Source: Dactylis glomerata
Taxonomy: Eukaryota > Streptophyta > Magnoliopsida > Poales > Poaceae
Length of the DNA: 64,000 nt
Direction: 5' to 3'
Assembly (NCBI GenBank): GCA_007115705.1
Contig: QXEO01000411.1
Span: forward strand, 7,541,702 to 7,605,701
Positions 1 to 9,750 of this stretch are shown piece by piece. Below the pieces are notes generated by a model, which worked only from the letters and a program-made list of their open reading frames with translations, was not told the DNA's origin and ran no database searches. The stretch's first letter is position 1. Each line of letters starts with the position of its first letter. The translations under genes and the position numbers were made by a program.

Positions 1-303
1 TTTGTGTAAGACTTGGCCATGATGCCATTGTTGTAAGACTATTTTAAATTCAGTTGTATGTATGTTGTACTTTGATTACCAGTTTGGTTATGTGGATTCA
101 TGAGAATTTTCTGTGATCATGAATTGTATGCATAACGGGTGTTTCGGACAAGCGGTCCGGGGCCCCACAACTATTATATCCGGTACTGTAATGGATGATG
201 TAACTTTGACATCGACTCGGTTATGTGGATTCACGACACTTTTCCTGGGATCATGAATTGTATGCATAACGGTGATCCTGGTCGGTAAACTGGGTTCCCC
301 ACA
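1..303 (+). repeat. 3' end of a 5' LTR, outer element H (cut by window edge)
   Basis: The stretch ends in CCCCACA and is followed at once by a tRNA-iMet-type primer site, so it is the end of a plus-strand 5' LTR. Its last 80 bases resemble, on the opposite strand, the terminal part of the D LTR (1201 onwards), so H and D are related families in opposite orientation. The LTR contains an internal direct duplication: 86-138 and 219-272 both read GGTTATGTGGATTCA, then a variable stretch, then ATGAATTGTATGCATAACGG. The left end is outside the window. Confidence 0.75.
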
Positions 304-321
304 GAGTTGGTATCAAAGCCA
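304..321 (+). other. Primer-binding site of H (tRNA-iMet type)
   Basis: GAGTTGGTATCAAAGCC follows the LTR end directly and matches the usual TGGTATCAGAGCC complement of the initiator tRNA-Met 3' end except for one G-to-A change. D has the same site with the usual G. Confidence 0.75.
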
Positions 322-1200
322 TCCTAACTTTAGGAGACCCAAGTTAGCATGGGCATTAGTTAAGAAAGTAGTCTCTTGGATAAAACTAATTTTGAAGTTT
401 ATTTTCCTAATCAGCCAATAGAGTGGCTTATACTGCTCTTATCCCTTCAAAACTTCTAATCTTATCTCTCTAATTGCCAAAGTTTTCACAGCTTTACTAT
501 CTTATCTTATCCCCTTCAAATTAAATTAATGGACATTGTTTCCCCAATTAGACCAGAACCTTAGCAACACAAGATGGAGCAAATATTCAGAAGAACGTCT
601 CTAAACCTCTCCAGCTGCAAAGAAAGAAAAGTGCTAGTAAATATTTTTCCTTGGTGGACACCAACGGCTCCGTCAACAAGCTGACCTTGTTCCACCTCGG
701 ACTCATACTTTTGTAGTCGCCAAGGATCAAGTCCTCAGTTGCTTGACTAGAAATTTTTAGGCCTGTCACGAGACATTGTCTCTTATGGAGAACTTCAGCA
801 AATCCCTCAGAAGACCTCACAACCATGTGATGTGATACAAGGAGACCTACAAATCTGCACTTCCCAAACCAACATCAACGGCTCAACAACACTGCAACTT
901 CACCAACAACATCTATCAAGTTCAACTGAAGCCAGCATCAAGAAAATGAAGGAGTCAACAACTATGACCAACCATGGCCCTAGGATGAATAGGATAAGCT
1001 CGATCGTTTTGATTGAGCTAACCTCAAATACCGCGAGTTGTTAGGCGTCCTTTGGTACTTGAAGTACCTCGTGTGGTACATGCAATTGTTTGTTGATTGC
1101 CTTGTGTGTTTCTTGGTTCTGTGTTGTTACCTTGTACTTGTGCTTGTTTTTGGCCTCTGGGTCTTAAAAGCCCTCTAGTGTGTAAAGCCCTGAATAGGAA
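304..1200 (+). mobile_element. H internal region, left part; no coding domain seen
   Basis: Internal sequence of H between its primer site and the point where D inserted. No gag or pol motif is visible in any frame and the open frames are short (79 and 70 codons), so H looks non-autonomous or badly decayed. The last five bases, AGGAA (1196-1200), are the target site duplicated by D and recur at 50635-50639, after which H resumes. Confidence 0.55.
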
Positions 1201-2685
1201 TGTGGGGACCCCGGTTTACCACCTGGAATTCCCGTTATGCATACAATTCATGATCCCAGGAAGACCGTCATGAATCCACATAACATAGTTGGCATTACAG
1301 AGTACATCATCCATTACATAAATAAGTTTAATAGTCTTACATGGCCACTTGGCCGAATTCAATTGCCTCACAGGGCAAGTTCACTAAACAGAGCAGCGGA
1401 AACAAAAGCAGCATTGGTAGCCCGTGTCGTGCCTCTACCCTACAGGCGACTGACTGGGAGACGGATCCTAGTTCACACCGGCGTCGTCGAACTCCTCACC
1501 ATCATCATCGTAATCTTCTCCATAATCTGGCCAAGTTAATAGCCAGGGACAAAGCCGTGAGTACATTTGGAATTGTACTCGCAAACCATCTAAGAGGAAG
1601 TGTTGACATGCAGTTTGGTTGTAGCAAGGTGAAAGGCTTCTAGTCTAGTTTACCCTAACTAGTCAATTTCTCGTGTCGATATAGCATGTCCTACGACATT
1701 TCTATATCCTTATTAAAGAAGAATCTTTGTAAAACATTTTTAGTAAAAGCTCTAGGAAAGGAGGAAACTCATTTTCAAGAGAAGTGCCGGTTGTCAATCA
1801 AACATGACCACCTCCATTTCCTCGGCAGTACCCTGCAAGTACTCCGAACCATAACCGTGCCACGGCAGTACCCTCCGAGTACTCCGTCCGGCACCTTTCT
1901 CCATTTTTACGAAATCATCTTTGAAAACAAAACCGACATTGGGCTAGATAGCGACCATTCCAACTGTCCATGACCGAGGACTCGGCTATTCGAATAGGTT
2001 TACACTCTGCAAAGGTTGTACACTTTACCCACACCATCCGATAAATCCGCCGGGATACCACCATGGACCGTCATACACAAGTATGCAGGGATTAGATAAT
2101 CGATCATAGCCTTCCATCTATCCACCTTAGTACGAGTGCCTACCCTGTGGAGTATACATCCCCGGCAAACCCTGGCCATCTACCTCCACCGAGCGTAGTT
2201 CCAGTGCCACGGCGGGAGAAACCCAAGTGTCTTCCGGCCAGATAAATCCCGAAGGATCCCGATTTACTATTGCCCACAAACTGGCAGCAACCTGGATTCT
2301 GGGGTCCTACAAACCCTTATATAGTGTGAGGCTCCCTGCACTAAAGCAAATAAACTTCAAACTAAGCCCCGTCCCATACCGGGGTAATGTGGTTGCATGG
2401 GTTAATTGTTCCGGTGGATACCTAGTGTTCACCAATGTCATTTGAAAACCTCCAACTCCTTTATCCTCCAAGATCCTCTTTTCTTGTCTCAAAAATCATT
2501 TTTGAAAGCATTTCATCGGAGTAGATACTACTCCAAGGTTTTCGAAAACATTTTTCAAAACTTTCTTAGAGTGTTCCCAATCCTAGAGTTTTAGCTCCAC
2601 TAGATGTTTCCCAAAGGCTTTGCTGCTAATCAACAAGCCACTATTGCAAGGGTAAAGAATGGGTGATCAAAGGGGTCATCTCGAT
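1201..2685 (-). repeat. D 3' LTR, segment 1 of 3
   Basis: Aligns along its length with 40675-42159. It is interrupted after TCGAT (2681-2685) by A; the uninterrupted sequence is seen at about 42156-42160. Open frames here (for example 1341-1643) recur in the other LTR with changes and show no protein family, so I do not call them genes. A module near 1527-1567 recurs in LTR I. Confidence 0.9.
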
Positions 2686-3614
2686 TGTCATCGTGGTGAA
2701 ACAACATATGCCATAGGATGGCTTAAATGGGGGCCGAACTAGATGCTGGAGGATTCGGGAGAGGGGAACGAGCTAAAAAGCACGACAGAAAGGAACACTG
2801 ATCTACCCAGGTTCGGGGCTCTCGTAAGTAGATAACACCCCTACTCCTGCTCTACTGGTTATATATTTGGATCTGTGGAGTATACAACAAGGGTGCTTCC
2901 AAGCTCTCTGCTAGAGGAGGAAGATGAACTGCTCAGTGCTGGAACACAGAGTGACCAACCCTTTACCAGGGCTCCCTATGCCACCTTATATAGTGGTGGC
3001 CAGGGTTACAACGGTCATATAAGACCAGGAGACACCAACTACACTCAAAACAGGACATGCTGACGATGGGCAAGACCCTTGACCTTGCCCCTGATTGCTC
3101 TCGATGGGACTCCACATCCCTGTACCTTGTACTTCCTGCACTGTGACCTTACCTGTGTGAGGTAAGGGTTGTACTTGTGCACAGTGAGGGTAGGTAGTCC
3201 ACCACTGTGCACCCTGTCAACATGATCCTTCTCCATACATGGAAGAGTCTCTCCTTGATTGTAGGGACATGATATCTTAGCTGACTTCTGTATCCCGGAT
3301 ATGATCGTTGGCCATATCCTGGACCTATATGCCGGACCAACGACCTATGAAGGTCGGGTAATCCGGCCTCCCCTGCTCCTGCACAACACAACAAATAGAT
3401 AGGCCGGCATATCTAAGTATATGCCGGCACTCCTCAGTTAGTATCCTGGTTAATCCGGCATATCCGGACATTTAGCCGGGATACATATATATGCCGGCCT
3501 GGCCGATGCTCCTATATTCCGGCCAGGCCCTTCCTTGGTCATCCGGCATAAAGTCTACCATAGACCTTGTATCTTTCTAGTCTCTTGACCCTACCGGGGG
3601 TCATCCCCCCGACA
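2686..3614 (-). repeat. A 3' LTR (left copy)
   Basis: 929 bp, plus-strand start TGTCATCGTGG, end CCCCCCGACA. It matches 16798-17726 with about nine differences by eye. It contains several copies of the word CCGGCATAT or ATGCCGGC (about 3330-3550), which recurs in the non-coding parts of this element. The polypurine tract lies just inside (3615 onwards, read on the minus strand as CTTCGGGGACTAG). Confidence 0.92.
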
Positions 3615-4690
3615 CTAGTCCCCGAAGCTGCCGAGGTTCCCCAGTCATAACTGTGGAGCCTTGACAGGTTCAACATATCCTTTCTTCGTTATACCCCGGT
3701 TCTCCATTATATCCCGACGATCGGATTATATACCGGGACATCCACGCATATCCCGTCCACTGTTCCTTCTCCTAAAGTTAATCCGGCCGGCCCTGGGGGT
3801 ATTCCGGACGGAACTTATCCTTCGGGCAGTTATGCCGACATATAGATGAGACTTCCTCGAGAAGCCACGCCTGACAGTTTGCATCGAAACTTGCAACTGC
3901 CCTGCCACCTCGAATGGTCACACGATGTGATGGTTCACAGCGCAGTTACTCCCCACCATCATTGCCTAGTGGCACGGTTACAGTAGCCGCCGCCCCACTC
4001 CGTGCCGCCACGTGGCGATCTCTCGCAGAAACGGTCAGGGTAGTGGAACACTCCCCACGATCCCCACGACCCTGGCCTCTTTGGTATAAATACGGGGGTG
4101 GGGGTAACTTGCTCTTTTTACCCCACAGTGCCTTCTTCTTCCTCCGTTCCTCCGCCCCTTGCGCTTCACCGCCGGACCGAGGAGCAGAGAAGGAAAGCCG
4201 CCGCCGTCGCCCACCTGCACGCCGGCGCCTCCGCCTGCCGACGTCCGGCACCATCGTCGGCGACGCCGCCGCTCCTCTCTGCGACATTGCTGAGAGATCG
4301 GACCTTCCTCTGCACGCTCGCCGCCGCTCCGTTGCCACCGGCCAAACTTCGGTGAGTTCCTCTTTCTCTGTTCTTGTCCTTTATCCCTCCTGCATCTCTG
4401 TAGCTACACCACGATAGTACTGCTAGCCTGAATCTGCGGCAGTTTCTCTGCTTGATGTCTCCCTGACTCGATTAGCATTGCCAGTGATATTCTTCGGTAG
4501 TTCACAGCTGTTCTTCCGTAGGAATTATATCCATGTTTATTTCCAGTTTTAACTGCCTTGGTAGATCTTCTATTTCTGCTAACATCGGCGAGAGTGGTAT
4601 GCCGGAGAGACTAACCTCCCTCTTTTCTCCGGCCTTGATAGGAATAACATCACGGGACTCCGGCTTTCACGCCTTGTTCCGGCCAACAAG
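3615..4690 (+). promoter_or_regulatory. Promoter and 5' leader of the antisense gene of A
   Basis: Non-coding stretch between the 3' LTR and the ATG at 4691. A TATA box, TATAAATA, is at 4085-4092 in a GC-rich setting. A leader intron is plausible: donor GTGAGT at 4352 and acceptor ATAG ending 4641. GC-rich open frames here (3914-4417 plus, 3946-4338 minus) are compositional artefacts. I infer that this promoter drives the plus-strand gene independently of the LTR. Confidence 0.5.
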
Positions 4691-7600
4691 ATGGCTTCCT
4701 CAAGCATGACAGGTACCTCGGCCTCAGAGGAAGATAATTCGGCCCGGGTCCAAGGACGCTCCGGCTGGGAGGGGTCGGAGGTTACCCCGGCCGACATATC
4801 CTGGGTCACCTCCACCAGGAGAGTGCCGGAGGGTGTTGCATGCCGGCTACCTGCGGGAGAGACTGCGCCGGCACCTGAACCCGGCGAACGAGTCGTCTTC
4901 ATCGCCCACTTCGAGCGGGGTTTTGGCCTGCCGGCGTCGGACTTCTTCCGGGACGTCCTCGACACCTACGACCTGCAGCCTCACCATATCCCGGCGAACG
5001 CGGTGATGATCCTATCTGCCTTCACCGCATTTTGCGAAGGCTACGCCGGCATAGAGCCCTTCTCCCAAGCCTGGGCGAAGTACTTCCAACTGCGGAAGCA
5101 AGTCGTCCAAGAGCCACCCCGGAGCAAGGATGACCCGCAGGAGACAGCCCAGGAGAAGAAGAACCGCCCCATGACCCTATGCGGCGCGGCCACACCATCA
5201 TGTCCCGGAAGGGCTTGGACTTCCCCAAGGTGGAGCTGCTTGAATCTTGCAAGAAGTGGCAGAAGAGCTTCTTCTATGTCAAGAACACCACTGACGTGGA
5301 TATGCTCAACCTGCCGCCATTTGTGGACGAGCCACCCTTGGCTATGAAGAATTGGACCTACAATCCGAAGAACTCGGTGATGCCAGTGAATGCGCTCCAC
5401 CGGGTTAAGGGCGAGCTCCGGGATGCCGGCCTTACCCCTAACGATCTTGTGGCATGCTTTATCAGCCGGCGCGTCTCTCCTCTGCAGCGCCGGTCACACA
5501 AAATCTGCCAGATGAGCGGGCCCATGGACCCCACCCGGCATTCTACACACGAGCTGACTCCGGCCGACATTCTGCGGCGGATCAAGGACGTCTGCAAGTC
5601 CTCTCAGGTCACCTTTGCCTGGGGACTTGAACCATATAGCCGGGATCGACCCGCCCCAACGGTAAATACTTTGGCCGATATATACTCTCTTGTCTGGCAT
5701 ATAGATACTTATCATGCATGACCCGAGATTTGTTATTTGCCGACATACTTATAATGCCTGATCCGACATACTTCTTGCACCGGCATATTTCTTGCTTCTG
5801 ACCCATTTAGTTTGCATTATGCAGAAGTTCAGCTTCCAGAGTATGGAGAACTCCCGGATCAAGATCGCGGCAGACCGCACTGTTGCGGATGTTGAAGATC
5901 CGGACCATTGGGACAAGCTGCCCCGGAACACCCGTGCCGCCGCTGCCGCGGGTAAGGCCTCTTCATCCCGGCATTTCACTCAAGGCCGGAGTGAGGGTGA
6001 TTCTGACGAGGAGATCCTGACGTATTATGACCCGATGCCACTTGCATATGCCTTTCCTCCCACATCCTTTGCTCATGCCTTTCCAATGCCGTCCTCAGCT
6101 ATTCCAGACGACATGGTTGTCGACGCCGCCCCTCTGATCCAGGGACCTCCTTCCACCGGCGGACGTACCGGCCGGAAGCGAGGCGTGAAGCCCCAGCCCG
6201 ACACACCTCGGCAACAGAAGAGGCAGAAGGTTGGCGTGCCTATTCCGAAGAAACAGAGACCTATTGCCTCGGGGTAAGTTTCTTTTCTTTGTATTTCCTC
6301 CGACATATCTCTTGCTTTGATTATTAACTTGGTGTTTTCTCTCTTTCAGGGCTCCTCTTGCGCCGGAACAAGCTTCCAGCACAAGTGCCAGCCCGCACAT
6401 TGAAAAGCCGGCGGCCGCTGCCACCCCCGACATACCTTCCGCGAGCCATACTACCTCACCGGCGCCGGCATCTCCGCCTGCGCCAGACAAGACCACCTCC
6501 CCGGCGAAGGACGTTCCTCCGCCGGAACAAGATTTCTCTGCCCCTGACGTCCATATGGACTCGGGGGCTCAACAGGGTCCTTCGGCTTCTGATGTCCACA
6601 TGGACACAGGAGCCCAGCAAGATGCCTCGGACTCCGGCGCGCCCGCCAGGGACATTAAAGGAAAGGGCCCTGCTGTGCCGGAAGTCCGAACCACTCCGGA
6701 ACCTGCCTCTGCTAGCCAAGCTGCACCGGCCACGCCGGAACAACCTACACCCAAGACTCTATCCTCTGAGAAGGCTCCTGCACCGGCCAAGCCTGCTGCT
6801 CCGACCAGGACCTCTGCCCCGGCCAAGACCACTGCCCCGGTCAAGTTCGGGACTCTCAAGATCCAGCCGACCAAGTCCGGCACACCATCCGCCGCCACTG
6901 CTCCCTCTAAAGCAGCGTCCCGGCCAAGCTCTGCCCTGGCCCTGCATCTTGGCAGGGCAGCAACCCGGCCTGGCTACCGGACCAGCTTCTTCGACACGCC
7001 AGAACTTGAGGGCATCGTCCCCCTGGTGACGAAAAGTGACCAGAGCCTTGGGTCTCTTAAGGAGCACTGCATTAAGTGGAATGACGCCGGCAACATGGAC
7101 ACTGCGGACTCCAGGAGCAAGAAGATGGCCGAAGCCTCGGCCACTGGCAATCCATCCGACATCCTGGCCGCGAAGCCCATTCCGATTGCCTGCGAGCTCC
7201 TCAGCCTCCAGCAAAGACTTCACCTCATGGCCGATGCTACCAACGTAAGTCTTCTCTTCATATACACATATCCCCAGTCCCCGAAAATTTCGGCTGTCCG
7301 GGATATGGACATCCGGGATTTTCCAATACTCTTGTAGTTAGCTGTTCTCGAATTAACTGCCGACATATGAGCTCGATCCGAGCTTCAAATCCTAGTCACC
7401 GAGGGCCGGGATAGGTGCGCAGCACCTGTGCCGGGTCTTTAACTATTTCACACCTTAATTATTTTTCAAATCCTCTTGACCGAGATATAAGCTCGTCTCG
7501 AGCTTCAAATCCTAGTCACCGAGGGCCGGGATAGGTGCGCAGCACCTGTGCCGGGTCTTCAATAGCATGAGTACTTTATATGATCTTCAAATGTACCGGT

Positions 7601-9102
7601 ATGCTAGACTTTTCTCATAACCTTTCAAATCCTAACACTTTTGCAGCGCATGAACAACACACGTGCCGACATGTTCCACGACTTGGTGTGCGAGCACCGG
7701 AAGTTATCTGACGCACATAGCAAGCTTCGGCTGGAGCTGGCCAAGAAAGGTAATCTTCGCCGACATACCGCTATATGCCGGATACCTTTCCTCTTTTTAC
7801 TTTGCAATACTATTCTTGCCGACACATAACCTTGTGCCGACATTCTTCAGCTGGCACTGAAGAACAAGTCGCCGAGCTTCTTAAGAGGGTGAAGGAGCTG
7901 ACAGGTTTGCCGGATCCTGCTGTCACCCGAACCCTTTATACTTCAAATCCTTTATCTCTTGTCATTTTTTTCCATCTTCACCTTGTTTTGACTTCAAATC
8001 TTTTCAGATGATAAAGCTGCACTGGAGGCACGCCACCAGGACTGTATGTCCTCAGTGGATGTGGCCAAGCAACTGGACGACCGGGATGCCGCTCACAAGG
8101 TCGAGACAGAGCAGTTAAAGGGCCGGATCGCCGAGCTTCTGGAGGAGAAGGAACAGAGGAAGGGCCAACTGAAGAAGACCCAGGACCTGCTCGTTGCTTC
8201 CGAGACTGATGCCTCCAACGCCCATGCCGAACTATCCAGCTTGAAGGAGCAAGCAACAAAATGGGAAGTTACAGTTGCACAGCTCAATGCTGACCTCGCC
8301 AGTAAGCTTCAAATCCTTTTTTCCTTATCCTGCCCGACATACCCCATCTATGCCGACATATTCCCCTCTTGCTAACATTATCTGTTTCTCAGACATGTTC
8401 CCCGCTTTCGTCGAAGACGTTGAGAGGGCTCTGCAGTTGGATCGAGAGAGCCGGGGTGTTCCGGTTGACTCGGCCAACTGGGACATGTCGGAGCAGCTAT
8501 TGGCCCTGCAATCCCGGAAGAACGCCATGACCCTCTACACCGAAGAACTCTTTTATGGCGCCCAGGAGGCATTCTCTGCCCTCTGGCCGGGACAAAGGAC
8601 GCCCACTGATCCTGTTGATCTCGGCAATGATCTGCAGCTTACCAAGGTCCGCCTCCGGGAATGGCGGGATTCCGGCGCGAGGGTAGGAGCTGATGAAGCT
8701 CTCAGCTACTTCCTCTCCTGCTATGAAAAAGCTAATCTGGAGACTTTGCGCACTGTGCGCGAAGGATCCATCTGGACCACGGATCCGGAACACATCCAGC
8801 GTCGGCGAGAACTGGCCCACAGTTATGTGGATTATGCCGACACCGATGCCTTTGTCTGGGACATCCGCGAGCCGGAGAAGACAGCAGACGATGCCAAGGA
8901 TGCTGCTGATGCTGAGGGCTCCGATTCCAGCCAGGATGAAGAGGAAGCTGAAGAGGCCGACACTGATGCTCCGGAACAGGCATCTGTCCTGGGCGGAGGT
9001 GATGGCTCCATTCCATCTGCTGGGTCTGGCACTCCTGAAGCCGACACTTCTACTGCTACAGCTCCACCAGCCGGCGGCTCTGCTTCTGCCCCTGCTCCTT
9101 GA
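4691..9102 (+). CDS. Antisense accessory gene of A, Transposase_28 / plant-mobile-domain type, 7 exons, one frameshift
   Basis: Gene of the family annotated in grasses as putative gypsy-type transposon (Pfam Transposase_28). Proposed exons: 4691-5661, 5825-6273, 6350-7244, 7647-7749, 7851-7904, 8008-8301, 8393-9102. All introns are GT-AG and codon phases match across every junction. The N-terminal part has the family pattern (ERGFGLPASDFF, LQPHHIPANAV, FCEGYAGIEP) and, after the frameshift, KKWQKSFFYVKN. Exon 3 is low-complexity, rich in Pro and Ala. Exons 4-7 encode a helical, coiled-coil-like region and an acidic tail. Two extra bases near 5195 break the frame; without them the exons give about 1157 codons. 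It lies opposite gag-pol, between pol and the 3' LTR. Its function is unknown; DNA association or a host-domain role is only inference. Confidence 0.8.
7370..7560 (+). repeat. Tandem duplication in intron 3 of the antisense gene of A
   Basis: The 60 bases at 7381-7440 and 7501-7560 differ only at the last base, giving a 120-bp period. Each copy contains an inverted-repeat-like core GGTGCGCAGCACC. It lies inside the intron between exons 3 and 4. Confidence 0.85.
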
Positions 9103-9750
9103 CTTTGCAGCACAAAAACTTTAAGTTTTATCAGATCCCCGGAATGCCGGGTGCAGTTGTAAGATATACGTTTAATTTCCTTTGATTTGCTACCTGAACA
9201 AGTTTTATTTCGGTTTGCTTGTTATCAATGCCGGATCATCTTTTGGCTAAGTCACCGAGTTTGTTTTCCTGTTTCCTCAACTTCACAACCTTGGCTACTT
9301 GTCTACCTTTTTTGGCTTTCGACGTATGAGTCTCAAGGTTGCTTTATTGAACATACAGTACTTTAACTTTGAAACTTAGACATCAAATCATCCGACATTT
9401 CAAGTTTTAGCTTTAGCTTTAACATAAATGTCGGTTCACTTGCTATACAATTCCTTAGCCGTTTTCCATGTGTAGACAATCTCCGGCATCTACTCTTGCT
9501 AGCCATGAAGCCGGGTTTCAGACAGCAGCTGAGTCGAAGAGCGGCCTTTGGTGCCGACACACTACTAGGCCGACATAGGAAACATTCAAAACAAGCCAGC
9601 CGGCATATAAACAAGAACTGAAAATAAACAACGATATATCGGAGGCAGTGCCCGATCTCTTCGGGATGCCGACATTTCATTTATTAGTCTTGTGCCGACA
9701 TAAAGTACCGGCACACAAAGCAAAATATGGAAATACATACATTATGATGC
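9103..9750. other. Spacer between the antisense gene and pol of A
   Basis: Convergent intergenic stretch: the antisense gene ends at 9102 and pol ends at 9751 on the other strand. No coding signal is seen. It is rich in the A-specific word (for example 9390, 9571, 9600, 9667, 9694). Transcripts from both sides would overlap here. Confidence 0.5.

Noticed and set aside
3149..3394. Frame repeated at 17261-17506
   Set aside because: LTR copies of A.
3914..4417. Long GC-rich open frames on both strands in the A promoter
   Set aside because: They overlap a TATA box and leader, have biased Arg/Pro composition and no family match.
6358..7029. 223-codon frame inside exon 3 of the antisense gene of A
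   Set aside because: Shadow of the Pro/Ala-rich coding frame; the exon frame is set by phase-consistent splice sites.
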